Part shown: one piece after another, positions 25,900-34,909 of the stretch | Layout of the letters: each line of letters starts with the position of its first letter | Numbering within the stretch: position 1 is the stretch's first letter | NCBI GenBank assembly: GCA_016702605.1 | Contig: JADJDQ010000021.1 | Location: 1-64,000 of the forward strand | Length of the DNA stretch: 64,000 nt | Reading direction: 5' to 3' | DNA from: Candidatus Intricatilinea gracilis | Lineage (GTDB): Bacteria > Pseudomonadota > Gammaproteobacteria > Burkholderiales > Burkholderiaceae_C | Translations under genes and position numbers: made by a program | Notes under the pieces: generated by a model | What the model was told of the DNA's origin: nothing | Database searches by the model: none | The model's input: the letters and a program-made list of their open reading frames with translations, nothing else

Positions 25900-25972
25900 G
25901 TGACGAGGCAATCTTACTTCCTGCTCGTGTGCGGACCTGCCGGGTGCATGACGAGACGCGGCGAAGGCCCGG

Positions 25973-26809
25973 TCAGCTCGTTCGGGCCCGTGTCCGCAGG
26001 ATCTGCCGCCCGTCGCGCATGAAACCGGTGAACATGTCGCGCATCATTGCCGTGGCTTCGGGCGGCGCGTTGGTCGGCGTGCCAGCGTTCAGCGGTGGCT
26101 GCGGTGCGTATTCCGCCAGCAGTTGCACGCTTTGGGCGTAGAGGCGGTCGCGCAGGATCTCGACCAGCGTCAGGCCCAGGTCCAGGCCGGCGCTCACACC
26201 GGCGCCGGTCAGGCGGTTGCGGTCGCGCACCACCCGGGCATCGACCGGCGTGGCGCCGGCCTCGGCCAGCAGGTCTCGCGCCACCCAGTGGCTGGTGGCA
26301 CGGTAGCCCTTGAGCAGCCCGGCAGCACCCAGCACCAGCGAGCCGGTGCACACGCTGGTGACCCAGCGCGCCCGCGATCCGCGGTCGGCCACGAAAGCGA
26401 GCAGGGCGTCGTCGCGCATGGCAGCCAGGGTGCCTTCGCCGCCGCCGGGCACGAACAGCACGTCCAGGTCCTTCGGGCAATCGGCCAGCGTGACGCTGGG
26501 CACCAGGACCAGGCCGGTGTCGCTGGTCACGGGCGCCAGGCTGGCGGACACGTGGTGCACCTTGGCGCCCATCAGGCTGGCGAACATGTAGTGCGGGCCG
26601 ACGTAGTCCAGCGCGGTGAAGCCCGGGTAGAGCAACATGCCGATCTGTTCCTTGCCGGTCCAGTGCGCGGGCATGCCGTTCATGTCGTGTGATTCGGGCA
26701 TGGCGTCGGCGGCAGCTGGCCGGGCGGGCTCGGCCGCCTGGACCAGCCAGGGTGAAGCCGCCAGGGCTGCGGCGGCAGCGTGCAGAAAATCGCGACGGTT
26801 GTTGTCCAT
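25973..26809 (-). CDS. Tat-exported DJ-1/PfpI protein, isonitrile-hydratase-like
   Basis: A 278-residue protein with a clear Tat signal (NNRRDFLHAAAAALAASPW) and a DJ-1/PfpI domain. The catalytic residues of isocyanide (isonitrile) hydratase seem conserved: Asp68 in FTALDYVGPH, and Cys154-Thr155 in the nucleophile elbow SVCTGSLVLG, with FVPGGGEGT before it. Isonitrile hydratase converts an isonitrile to the N-formamide. Export by Tat is unusual for this family. GGAGACTCC precedes ATG 26809. It lies 75 nt after a TonB receptor gene in the CruR-headed cassette. The substrate is unknown; a link to metal-binding isonitriles is speculation discussed in the findings. Confidence 0.78.
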   Translation of the reverse strand: MDNNRRDFLHAAAAALAASPWLVQAAEPARPAAADAMPESHDMNGMPAHWTGKEQIGMLLYPGFTALDYVGPHYMFASLMGAKVHHVSASLAPVTSDTGLVLVPSVTLADCPKDLDVLFVPGGGEGTLAAMRDDALLAFVADRGSRARWVTSVCTGSLVLGAAGLLKGYRATSHWVARDLLAEAGATPVDARVVRDRNRLTGAGVSAGLDLGLTLVEILRDRLYAQSVQLLAEYAPQPPLNAGTPTNAPPEATAMMRDMFTGFMRDGRQILRTRARTS

Positions 26810-26884
26810 GGAGTCTCCTGGGGATGGATAGACGAGAGACGGGACGGGCGGCACCCGAGGTGCCGCCCGTCCCGGGGCACCGGA

Positions 26885-29155
26885 TCAGAACGCGTAGTTG
26901 GCGCTGAGTTGCAGCGTGCGTGGCCGCGCCGGGATGACCTGGCCACCGCTGAAGTAGGCCGACGGCACGAAGTACTTCTTGTCGGCCAGGTTGTCGATGC
27001 GCAGGGCGTAGCGGCCGGCCCCGGCCTTGTAGCCCAGCTGGGCATCCCACAACGTGGCCGACGGGGTGAAGAAGGTGTTGAGCGTGTCACCGGCCAGGCG
27101 GCCGTGGTTTGTCAGACCCAGGCCGGCACTCAGGCCGGCCGCCGGGCCCTGCAGCCATTCGTAGCGCCCGGCAATCCGTGCGCTGCGCTCTGGCACATTG
27201 AACAGCACCTTGCCGACGTTTGCGGTGGTGGTGTCCTCCTCGGTGCGGGCCTTCATGCGGGTGACCTGGGCCAGCCAGGCGAGCGCGGGGCTGGCCTGCC
27301 AGCGCAGATCTGCCTCGACGCCGCGCGAGCGCTGCAAGCCGGTCTGGCGCGACTTGCCGGGGTTGGCCGGGTCGCCCACGGCGACGTTCTCGCGCGCCAG
27401 GTCGAACCAGGCCAGCGAGCCGCTCAGTCCGCCGACGTCCTTGAGGCGCAGGCCGATTTCCTTTTGCAGCGACGTCTCGGGCTTGGGCGGTGTGCTGAAG
27501 ATGTTGCCCACCGGCACTTTCACGCCGTGCGAGACGCCCGCAAAGGTCGAGAGATGGGCCGTCCAGTCGTAGACCGCACCGAAGCGCGGCGTGAACTTGC
27601 GGTTCTCGGTGACGTTGTTCTGGCCGAAGACCGGGCTGACGTTGACATCGGTGATCTTGATGTCCGATTGCCGCAGGCTGACCAGCAGGTGCAAACCGTC
27701 GAGGTCCATCTGGTCCTGGGCGTAGATAGTCCGCGAGTGGTAGGTGTTTTGCTGGTCCGGCGGGTTCGGCGCGGTCGGTTCGACCCAGGCGGCGTAACTC
27801 GCGCTGGGCAGGTTGTAGGCCGCCAGGTCGAGGTTGCCGAAGAAGTTGGGGAAGGCCATGTAGGCGTCGTCGCGTGTGCGTTCCCAGTCCACGCCGACCT
27901 GCGCCGTGTGTTGTGCGGTTCCGGTGCCGAAACGTGCCGTCAACGCAGGCGACACCGTGGTCGTGCTGAACTGATCCCACAGGCGGGTGCCGCAGGCGGC
28001 GTTGCCGGCCACACCTGCCGAGGCCCAGCCGAAACAGCCGAAGGGATGGGTGGCATTGACCAGCCACATGCCGCGCTGGTCGAGTTCGACGTTCTGGCGT
28101 GACAGCAGCAACTGCCCACTCCATACGTCGTTGAACTGCTGGGTCCATTGCAGGTTGACACCCCGCGACTCGAGCGTGTTGTCGGGCTGGCCCTGCGACA
28201 CGATGAAGTGGCTGCGCGGCACCGTCACCTGGCTGGAGTCGAGCGTGCCGGTGAGCGGCAGGCCGCTGTAGTCCAGGCCCTTGGTGTCCTGCGACCGCAG
28301 GCGAAGCACGACGCGGGTGCGGCCATCGGGCCGCCAGCTCAGCGACGGCGCCCAGACGCTATGGCGCTGGGTCAGGCCCTCGGTCTCGTAGCCGGTACGA
28401 CCGACCTCACCGATGAGACGCATCGCCCAGCCCTCGCCCAGGGGCTGGTTGAAGTCGAGGTTGATGGCGCGCTCGTCGAAGCTGCCCAGCCGTACACCCA
28501 CCTCGCGCACCGCGCGCAGCGGATCGGCCGCGCGGGTGCTCAGCACGATGGTGCCACCGGTGCTGGCGTAGGTGCCCTGACCCTGAGCAGCGCCAAACAG
28601 AGCGCCGGCAGGGCCCTTGACGACGTCGATCTGCTCGGCCGCGATCAGGCTCTCGAAGCCTGCGAAGTAGCCCGGCATGGCCACACCGTCGACCACCGTC
28701 GAGGCATTGAAACCACGCACCTTGAAGTTGACGTTCCAGGCATCGCGGCTGTCGATCGAGTTGACGTTGCTCGCGTTGCGCAGCGCGTCGCTCAGCGTGG
28801 AGACGCCTTGATCCTGCAGCAGGTTGCGGTTGAGGGTGACGATGGACTGCGGGATGTTCTCTGGCGGCGTGTCGGTGCGGCTGCCGGCGCTGGTGCTGGC
28901 GGCGCGGTAACGCTCGCGCTGGCCGGTGATTTCCACGCGTGGCAGGCTCGGCGAGCCATCACCACTCGAGGCCGAGGTGCTCGAAGTCGCTTGATTCGCA
29001 GCAGCGACACCTGAAGCGGCTTGGGCCTGCGCGCCACTGGCGAACACGCCGAGTGCTGCCAATGCGACTGCGCTCAGTCGCATCTGGGCACTGGCGTTCG
29101 CAAGAGTAGAGGACGAGGACGTGTTGTGGTGGGTGAGTTGGGGTTTTGCGTTCAT
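26885..29155 (-). CDS. TonB-dependent outer-membrane receptor (siderophore-receptor type), CruR cassette A
   Basis: A 756-residue receptor with an extended signal region (ALAALGVFASGAQAQA) and a TonB-box-like PRVEITGQRERY. The plug has ENIPQSIVTLNRNLLQDQG, FKVRGFNASTVVDG and QIDVVKGPAGALFG. A large barrel ends QLSANYAF with the terminal Phe signature. It matches the FhuA/FpvA-like siderophore class rather than OprC. Two extracellular-loop cysteines (FGCFGWASAGVAGNAACG) are notable. I chose ATG 29155. It follows a CruR-like ORF by 265 nt and precedes the exported isonitrile-hydratase-like gene. By context the cargo is a copper complex or a metallophore; by family alone a ferric siderophore would be assumed. 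Confidence 0.85.
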   Translation of the reverse strand: MNAKPQLTHHNTSSSSTLANASAQMRLSAVALAALGVFASGAQAQAASGVAAANQATSSTSASSGDGSPSLPRVEITGQRERYRAASTSAGSRTDTPPENIPQSIVTLNRNLLQDQGVSTLSDALRNASNVNSIDSRDAWNVNFKVRGFNASTVVDGVAMPGYFAGFESLIAAEQIDVVKGPAGALFGAAQGQGTYASTGGTIVLSTRAADPLRAVREVGVRLGSFDERAINLDFNQPLGEGWAMRLIGEVGRTGYETEGLTQRHSVWAPSLSWRPDGRTRVVLRLRSQDTKGLDYSGLPLTGTLDSSQVTVPRSHFIVSQGQPDNTLESRGVNLQWTQQFNDVWSGQLLLSRQNVELDQRGMWLVNATHPFGCFGWASAGVAGNAACGTRLWDQFSTTTVSPALTARFGTGTAQHTAQVGVDWERTRDDAYMAFPNFFGNLDLAAYNLPSASYAAWVEPTAPNPPDQQNTYHSRTIYAQDQMDLDGLHLLVSLRQSDIKITDVNVSPVFGQNNVTENRKFTPRFGAVYDWTAHLSTFAGVSHGVKVPVGNIFSTPPKPETSLQKEIGLRLKDVGGLSGSLAWFDLARENVAVGDPANPGKSRQTGLQRSRGVEADLRWQASPALAWLAQVTRMKARTEEDTTTANVGKVLFNVPERSARIAGRYEWLQGPAAGLSAGLGLTNHGRLAGDTLNTFFTPSATLWDAQLGYKAGAGRYALRIDNLADKKYFVPSAYFSGGQVIPARPRTLQLSANYAF

Positions 29156-29420
29156 GTCGAGGTCGGAGTTGGCCCGGTCCGCGGCGGCGCAGGGGTGCGG
29201 CCGCGCGGTCGACGGGAGAAACGATGGGGACGCCTCGGCAGCTGCGCATGCCCGATTCGGGCGCGGCAAGGCCGAGGGCTAGATGTCGGCGAGGCGTGAC
29301 GACACGCCATGTCGTGGTGGACGTGGGGTTCTGCGATCACCGACCGGTGTCGCAGTTGTCCAGCCGTGATGCGACTGGAAAGCTCAGCGCGCAGCACAAG
29401 CTGCGACGCTCGAGACCACG
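29156..29420 (-). promoter_or_regulatory. Gap between cruR-like ORF and TonB receptor gene (predicted Rho-dependent attenuation region)
   Basis: No gene is visible. The plus strand here is G-rich, so the transcribed RNA is C-rich and G-poor in places, as expected for Rho loading. By the CruR model termination would occur here when copper is present. Only position and composition support this. Confidence 0.35.
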
Positions 29421-29837
29421 TCAGACCAAGGGTGGTGCGCGCGGCTGGGCGCCGTGGCGGGCAGGCCGCTTGGCTGGAGCCGCAAACGTCGATCGAATGC
29501 GCGCGTGCGAGGTGGGACGCAGCGTTGCCAGACCGCGGTCGGCGTTGGGCAACGCGAAGTTGCCCAGCACACATTGCGGGCAGAGCTGGCAGTCCGGCCC
29601 CATGTGGGCGAGGTAGCCTGTCGGATCACCAGCTTGGTCGACGCCTGCCGACGTCGCATGCGACACACCGTCGACGCTGGCGACACACACCTGATCCCAG
29701 CCGAGTGCCGGGTTTTGGTCTGGTACCGCGGTTGCGCGAGCCAGAGGCAACAGTGCGAACACCAGCAGCCATAACGCAGCCATCCGGCCCAAGGGCCGGG
29801 TGACGCTGCGCAATTGGTGAAGGACAGTGCTGCTCAC
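29421..29837 (-). CDS. CruR-like (DUF2946) copper-responsive upstream ORF, paralogue 1
   Basis: A 138-residue protein with a hydrophobic N-terminal segment (ALWLLVFALLPLARA). It has a CxxCxxC cluster DCQLCPQC (Cys83, 86, 89) and the C-terminal RAPP motif (133-136, QPRAPPLV). It is clearly paralogous to the protein at 34910-35326: equal length, identical cysteine positions and shared ends (MSS.V, QPRAPP). Both use a GTG start at the same place, which supports GTG 29837. It is followed on the same strand by a TonB receptor gene, the arrangement known for CruR-bfrG in B. pertussis. Confidence 0.82.
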   Translation of the reverse strand: MSSTVLHQLRSVTRPLGRMAALWLLVFALLPLARATAVPDQNPALGWDQVCVASVDGVSHATSAGVDQAGDPTGYLAHMGPDCQLCPQCVLGNFALPNADRGLATLRPTSHARIRSTFAAPAKRPARHGAQPRAPPLV

Positions 29838-30063
29838 GGGGAGTTGAGTCTAGATTCCGCAACACAGCTGCTGCAGCTTTTTGCAAACCAAGCAGTGGTG
29901 GCAGCGCTTGGTCGGTTGCACCACACGGACTCGATTTGCACGCGGCATGGTGAAGAGATGGTCCGTGGCCCGGGAGTCACACGTTTGTCTTCGACTGAAG
30001 TCGTCTGGATCGAGGTCGCCGGCGCGCATCGCAGCGGTACCGAAATGCGCGGGCGCGGACCGC

Positions 30064-30807
30064 TCAGCGCAGCTCGCTCAGATCCCGGTCGCTGGGTGTT
30101 CCGGACACGAAGCGCGGCGCTGTGCGGCCATCGGTGGGAGCCGAACCCAGCAAGGCGACGTAGGGCGTCTGGCCAAACCAGGCCGGGTTGACGGCGTGTC
30201 GCAGGCGGGCGGCCTGGCCGTCGACGGCGAACAGGCGGTCGGCCTGGCGGTAGTGTGGCTCGCTGGCCAGTGCGTCGGGTTCGTCGCGCCCGTCGAGCAC
30301 CACCACGTCCAGGCGCGGCACCGGGCGGCCGGCGCGGCGTTCGTCGCGCTGGTGGCGGGTCAGGCGCTCGATGGCCTGCGGGCAATGGGCGCAGTCGGTC
30401 GAGGTGAACACCACCAGCGCCGGGCCGGGTTCACGTAGCACCGCGGCCCAGCGCTGCGCGTCCAAGCCCCGCACCACCGGCGGCGCTGGCGCCGCCGTCG
30501 CCATGGCCGCCACTGCGGGCGCAGCCGTTGGCGCGACTGTCGAGGTCACTGCAGAGGTCGCATTCGATGCCGCCGCGCCCCGTGCCGAACTGGTGCTCGT
30601 GCGGCTGGGTTGCGCGGCATGGTCCTTGGCTGGTTCGGCCGCCTGAGCCACGGTGGACAGGGTGACCACCACCAGCACGACCAGGCTGAACGCCGCGCCA
30701 CGGTGGACCTTGCACTCCCGTGCCGGCACTGCGAGCCGTGTTGTCCAACGCCGTGTCGCCCGTGCGGCGCGGCTGCGGCCGTCGATCTCGATGCTTGCGG
30801 TGGCCAT
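30064..30807 (-). CDS. Exported thioredoxin-fold protein (CAHC)
   Basis: A 247-residue protein with a membrane/signal segment (FSLVVLVVVTLSTVAQA, residues about 40-56). A long Ala/Thr/Ser-rich linker leads to a thioredoxin-like domain with LVVFTSTDCAHCPQ (Cys139, Cys142). It starts 1 nt after the stop of the BNR-repeat gene, so the two are coupled. The CAHC pair may act as disulfide reductase or Cu(I) ligand, as in Sco/TlpA-type proteins, though a third His ligand is not obvious. It is the last gene of the second TonB cassette. Confidence 0.75.
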   Translation of the reverse strand: MATASIEIDGRSRAARATRRWTTRLAVPARECKVHRGAAFSLVVLVVVTLSTVAQAAEPAKDHAAQPSRTSTSSARGAAASNATSAVTSTVAPTAAPAVAAMATAAPAPPVVRGLDAQRWAAVLREPGPALVVFTSTDCAHCPQAIERLTRHQRDERRAGRPVPRLDVVVLDGRDEPDALASEPHYRQADRLFAVDGQAARLRHAVNPAWFGQTPYVALLGSAPTDGRTAPRFVSGTPSDRDLSELR

Positions 30808-30808
30808 G

Positions 30809-32131
30809 TCAGGGCTCCAGGTTGAAGGCCGAGAGGCCGTCTTCGGTGCGCCAGACGGCGACCATGCGTCCACCCGCTGCGGCCAGGCGTGGATGATCGT
30901 TGTCCCGGGTGGAGCTGGCCAATTCGCGCAGCTCGAAGCTGGCGCCGTCGTCCCTGGACAACCAGGCGCGCAGGTGGTGTTTCTCGCCGTCGAAGCTGCG
31001 CCACACCACCGCGACGTGGGGGCCCTGGCTGACCACGTCGGCATGTTCGGCCGCCGCGTCGGGCAGTCGTCGAGCGGTGCCTTGTGGCCGGCCGGCTGCG
31101 TCGAGGCGGCCGTAGCGTACGCCGGGCTGGCCGGCGCGTTCACCGAACCAGACAGCGTGATACCCGCCACCCGTGGCCGCCGGTGTCAGACCCGGGCCGT
31201 GGTGCGGGCAGACGTCGAGTTTCCAGCCGTCCTGGCTGGCTCGCACCGGTTCGGTGATGGTGTCGAACCGCTGGAAAGCGTGGTCGCGTTCACCGTCGAA
31301 CACATGGCGCCACAAGGCGGCCAGGTGGCCGTCGGGTGTGGGCGCCAGGGCGATGCGGCAACACTCACAACTGTGGTCGGCCACCTTCAGGTCGGGGCCG
31401 AAGCTGGCGCCACCGTCACGCGATTCGTTGCGGTAGATGGCAGCGCCCACGTAGGCGTCACGCCGCCCGCCGCTGGCGGCGCGGGCGGCTTCGGCGTCGC
31501 GTTTGTCGATCCACACCGTGTGCAACACACCCTGGGCGTCGAAGCCCACCGATTGAAAGCGGTGGGTGATGATCTGGCGGTCGGCGTGCACGGTGAACGG
31601 TGCACCGAAGCTGGCGCCGCCGTCACCCGAATGCACCATGCGGATCTCGCCCGTGTAGGGCCTGGCCAGCGGCTTGGTCCACGCCAGTACAACCTGGCCG
31701 CCCGGGCCGAAGCTGATGCTGGGCCGGCTGTCACCTTCGGCAGCGATGGTGTCGCCCAGTGTGTCGACCACTTGAGGCGTGCTCCAGTGGTGCCCTGCAT
31801 CGGTGCTGCGGCGCAGCCAGAGTTGGCGTCCCTGATCGACACCCACCACCCACAAGTTGCCGTCCGGCGCGAAGCTGGTGTTGACGGCCAATGTTGCGCG
31901 CGCCGGTTTCTTGCCCGCCATGCCGCCGGCCTTGTGATGAGCGGCATGGGGGTCGGCAAGCCCAGCGCCGCTGGCGCCGGCCGGTGTGCTGGCTGCCGCG
32001 GCGGGCACGACAGGTAGCGCTGACGAACTCGTCGCCCCGGCACTGGTCTGTGACCAGGCCGCCACGGCCAGCAGCAGGGCGGGTGTGGCGAACAAGCGGG
32101 GCAGGTGTCGGCGCATGGTGGCTTCGATCAT
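30809..32131 (-). CDS. Exported BNR-repeat (sialidase-like propeller) protein with CxCC and CPHHG motifs
   Basis: A 440-residue protein with a signal peptide (FATPALLLAVAAWSQ), a His-containing linker (DPHAAHHKAGGM) and a six-bladed-propeller-like array of BNR/Asp-box repeats (STDAGHHWSTP, SGDGGASFGAP, SRDGGASFGPD, SRDDGASF). Two unusual motifs are HSCECCRIAL (Cys255, 257, 258) and DVCPHHGPGL (Cys308, His310, His311), which could form a metal site. The Arg triad of true sialidases is not evident, so glycosidase activity is doubtful. GGAGGA precedes ATG 32131. It lies 134 nt after the TonB receptor gene and is coupled to the thioredoxin-fold gene. Confidence 0.78.
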   Translation of the reverse strand: MIEATMRRHLPRLFATPALLLAVAAWSQTSAGATSSSALPVVPAAAASTPAGASGAGLADPHAAHHKAGGMAGKKPARATLAVNTSFAPDGNLWVVGVDQGRQLWLRRSTDAGHHWSTPQVVDTLGDTIAAEGDSRPSISFGPGGQVVLAWTKPLARPYTGEIRMVHSGDGGASFGAPFTVHADRQIITHRFQSVGFDAQGVLHTVWIDKRDAEAARAASGGRRDAYVGAAIYRNESRDGGASFGPDLKVADHSCECCRIALAPTPDGHLAALWRHVFDGERDHAFQRFDTITEPVRASQDGWKLDVCPHHGPGLTPAATGGGYHAVWFGERAGQPGVRYGRLDAAGRPQGTARRLPDAAAEHADVVSQGPHVAVVWRSFDGEKHHLRAWLSRDDGASFELRELASSTRDNDHPRLAAAGGRMVAVWRTEDGLSAFNLEP

Positions 32132-32265
32132 CGCGGATCCTCCAGAAATCTCGAGAGGTCGACCCGCCGTGGGGGGCGGGTCGGCGTCACGTGCAGAGTC
32201 GATGAGCACAGTCGCCGAGCAGAACTGACGACTCGAGCTGCCACCTCGATCTGACGCATCGACGG

Positions 32266-34584
32266 TCAGAACTCGCTGCGCAAGGTGGCGACCACGGTGC
32301 GCGGCAGGCCCATCGAGCGCGCCGACAGGTTGTTGGCGCTGCCGTCGCTGTAGACACGGTCACCCGCGTTGGCCACCGCCAGGCTGAGGTGCAGGTTCTT
32401 GCGCAAGCTGTAGGCCGCGTTGAGATTCAACACGGTGAAGCCGCCCTGGCGCACGGATTGGCGGATGTTGAGCCACATGCCCTGCGTGTACCGCAGCTGT
32501 GCGCCCAGACGCAGTTCGGGTGTGGCCTGGGCGCTCAGGCCGGCCATCCACACACCACGCGGCACGGCCGGCAGCTGGGTGTGCACCGGGTCGCCGGTGG
32601 TCGTGCGGGTGTAGATGGCGCGGGTCCAGGTGTAGCCGGCGTCGGCGCTCAGGCCGGGTGCCAGCCGGGTGTTGCCGGCCAGCTCCAGGCCCTGGGTGCG
32701 GCCGTCCTGGCCGTTGCTGTTGAGGTTCACGGTGGCCGGGCAGTTGGAGCCCGCCGTGTTGAAGGCCGCGCTGCCACACACCGCCAGCACCTCGGCCGGT
32801 GCGACGCCCACGTTGGCGATCTGGAACGACGCGATCATGTCCTTGACCTGGTAGCTGAACAGCGTGGCAGCCAGGTGTGAACTGGCGCCGCGCCAGTCCA
32901 GGCCCACTTCGCCGCCGCTCATCGTTTCGGGCTTGAGGTTCGGGTTGGCGATGGTGATCGACGTCGAGCTCGAGAACGAGCGGTACATGTTGTTGAGCCC
33001 CGGCGCGCGGAACGAGCGGTACACCGCGGCGCGGCCACTCAGCTCGTCGGTCAAGGCATACCGCAGCGCCAGGCTGGGGTTGAAGCTGGTCTTGCTGCTG
33101 TCGTCGACCGCGCCGCCGGTGGTGGTGCCGGTCGACGCCTTGGTCAGGCGGCTGATGCCGTCGGTGTTGCGCCAGCTGTCGTAGCGCGCACTCAGCGTCA
33201 CCTCCAGGGCGTCGCTCGGCTGCGCCTTGAGCTGGCCGAAGACGGCCGCAAAACGCTGCCGGCCCTGGCCGTAGACCTGACGGTTGAGCGCCGAGTTGGC
33301 GATGCTCGGGCCGTTCGGCGCGTTGTAGACCTCGGCCGCGTCCTGGCCCGAGATGGCGCGGTAGTCCACACCCACCTGGGCGTTGGTGAACAGGCCCTTG
33401 AGGGTGGTCGACCAATAGGTCGAGCCGCCGAGTTCGCGGTAGGTGTTGCGGTCGTGCTGGGCAAAGTAGTCGACCACCGTGGCCGTGGGCGCCGTGGTGT
33501 TGCAGGTCGTGCCGTTGGCCTGAAGGTAGCAGCCCGCGCCGTTGTACTTGTCGAAGGCCACGTACTGGCTCCAGGCGTTGACCTGCACGAGGCTGCGCGC
33601 GTCCAGGTTTTTCGTCAGGCCGGCGGCAAAGTCGGGGCTGGTCTGACGGTTCATGCCGTAGGTGTAGCCGTTGATGGTTTCGTCCTGCTGGTGGATGCCG
33701 GCGCGTGCGTAGGCGTTCAGGTCGGCGCTGGGGCTCCAGTAGCTGGTGAGCGAGAGGTTGTAGATCGAGTCCGCCGACGCGCCGCGGCCCGGAAAGCTGG
33801 CCTGGCTTTCCTTGGGTGCGGTGTTGTAGCCGTCGGTCTTCAGGGTGTCGGCGCTCAGCCTGAAGCTCAAGCTGTCGCTGGCCTGCAGGTTCTTGCTCAC
33901 CGCCGCAGCCACCGTGCCGAGATTGCCCAGGCTCAGGCTGGCGCTGCCGCCGTCACCCTTGGCCTTGCGTGTCACCACATTGACGACACCCAGCACGGCC
34001 ATGTTGCCCCACAGGCTGGAGTTGCCGCCGCGGATGATCTCGATGCGTTCGATGGCCGACAGCGGCAGCTTGAACCACTGGATGGTCGAGTAGAACGGGT
34101 CGTGGATGGGCACACCGTCCAGCAGCATCAGCACCTTGCTGTTGGTCGCGCCGCGGATCTTCATTTGGTGGCCGGTCGGGTCCGACGAATAGAACGGTGT
34201 GCCACCCAGGTTGACGCCGGGGATGTCGCGCAGCAGCTGGTCGAGCGTCAGGGCGGCCGAGCCTTCGATCTGCTCGCGGCTCACCACGGTGGTGTGCAGC
34301 GGCATGTCCTCGACCTTGGTCTGCGAGCGGCTGGTGGTGATGACGACCCGTTCGAGCGCCGCGCCGGAGGGCGCCGCTGCCACCTGCGTGGTGGTGGCTG
34401 CGATGCCGCTGTCCTGGGCCTGTACGGCGCCTGCGAACAGGCTGAGAGTTGCCAGCGCCACACTGCTCAGACCGACGTGTGTGGACAGGCGGGCAGATGT
34501 GGAACGTTGGGCGAGAGGCAGGACCGGGCTTGCACAGCGGTCCAGACGTTGGTTCAGGCGGCTGACGGGTTGGTTTGTTTTCAT
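32266..34584 (-). CDS. TonB-dependent outer-membrane receptor, CruR cassette B
   Basis: A 772-residue receptor with a signal segment (ALATLSLFAGAVQAQ), a TonB-box-like ERVVITTSRSQ and a plug with QMKIRGATNSKVLMLLDGVP and IERIEIIRGGNSSLWGNMAVLGVVNVVTR. The barrel ends VVATLRSEF with a terminal Phe. The plug resembles BtuB/colicin-I-receptor/OprC-like transporters more than siderophore receptors. Two Cys pairs (GCYLQANGTTC and VCGSAAFNTAGSNC) lie in predicted external loops. It follows a CruR-like ORF by 325 nt and precedes the BNR-repeat and thioredoxin-fold genes. Copper uptake is the best prediction from context; cobalamin is less likely as no B12 riboswitch was seen. Confidence 0.86.
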   Translation of the reverse strand: MKTNQPVSRLNQRLDRCASPVLPLAQRSTSARLSTHVGLSSVALATLSLFAGAVQAQDSGIAATTTQVAAAPSGAALERVVITTSRSQTKVEDMPLHTTVVSREQIEGSAALTLDQLLRDIPGVNLGGTPFYSSDPTGHQMKIRGATNSKVLMLLDGVPIHDPFYSTIQWFKLPLSAIERIEIIRGGNSSLWGNMAVLGVVNVVTRKAKGDGGSASLSLGNLGTVAAAVSKNLQASDSLSFRLSADTLKTDGYNTAPKESQASFPGRGASADSIYNLSLTSYWSPSADLNAYARAGIHQQDETINGYTYGMNRQTSPDFAAGLTKNLDARSLVQVNAWSQYVAFDKYNGAGCYLQANGTTCNTTAPTATVVDYFAQHDRNTYRELGGSTYWSTTLKGLFTNAQVGVDYRAISGQDAAEVYNAPNGPSIANSALNRQVYGQGRQRFAAVFGQLKAQPSDALEVTLSARYDSWRNTDGISRLTKASTGTTTGGAVDDSSKTSFNPSLALRYALTDELSGRAAVYRSFRAPGLNNMYRSFSSSTSITIANPNLKPETMSGGEVGLDWRGASSHLAATLFSYQVKDMIASFQIANVGVAPAEVLAVCGSAAFNTAGSNCPATVNLNSNGQDGRTQGLELAGNTRLAPGLSADAGYTWTRAIYTRTTTGDPVHTQLPAVPRGVWMAGLSAQATPELRLGAQLRYTQGMWLNIRQSVRQGGFTVLNLNAAYSLRKNLHLSLAVANAGDRVYSDGSANNLSARSMGLPRTVVATLRSEF

Positions 34585-34909
34585 GTCTGAGCTCGATGTG
34601 GGGCTGGTTCACGCTGGCGCAGCAGGGGCGCACACGTCGTGAACCGATGGCAGGTGGTGGGCACAACGGCACCGCTGCCAGTTGGGGGCATGGCGGGGCC
34701 GACGGGAGCAGACGGCCCGGGCTGATCGGGACGCCGCAGGTCAGGTGCTGTAGGTGCGAGGCGTGAACCCCGCGTGCGTGCAGCGCAGCTTGGGCAATCG
34801 CCTGACCTCGCGCCTGGCGCTGCTGGTTGCGACTACTGCGCAGTGCTGCTGAAAGTCGCAGCAGGCTCGGTCGGCTTGCGGTCAATGCCGCGCAAGACGT
34901 GAACCTGGC
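34585..34909 (-). promoter_or_regulatory. Gap between cruR-like ORF and second TonB receptor (predicted attenuation region)
   Basis: There is no gene in these 325 nt. The TonB gene and the CruR-like ORF read in the same direction. Following the CruR model, this is the region where copper-dependent Rho termination would act. I saw no intrinsic terminator and no riboswitch consensus. Confidence 0.35.

Noticed and set aside
30809..32131. True sialidase
   Set aside because: Asp-box repeats are present, but the catalytic Arg/Tyr/Glu set is not evident and the context is metal handling.
32266..34584. Cobalamin receptor (BtuB) for the second TonB receptor
   Set aside because: The plug is similar, but I saw no B12 riboswitch and no cobalamin genes; the copper-type uORF and neighbours favour copper.
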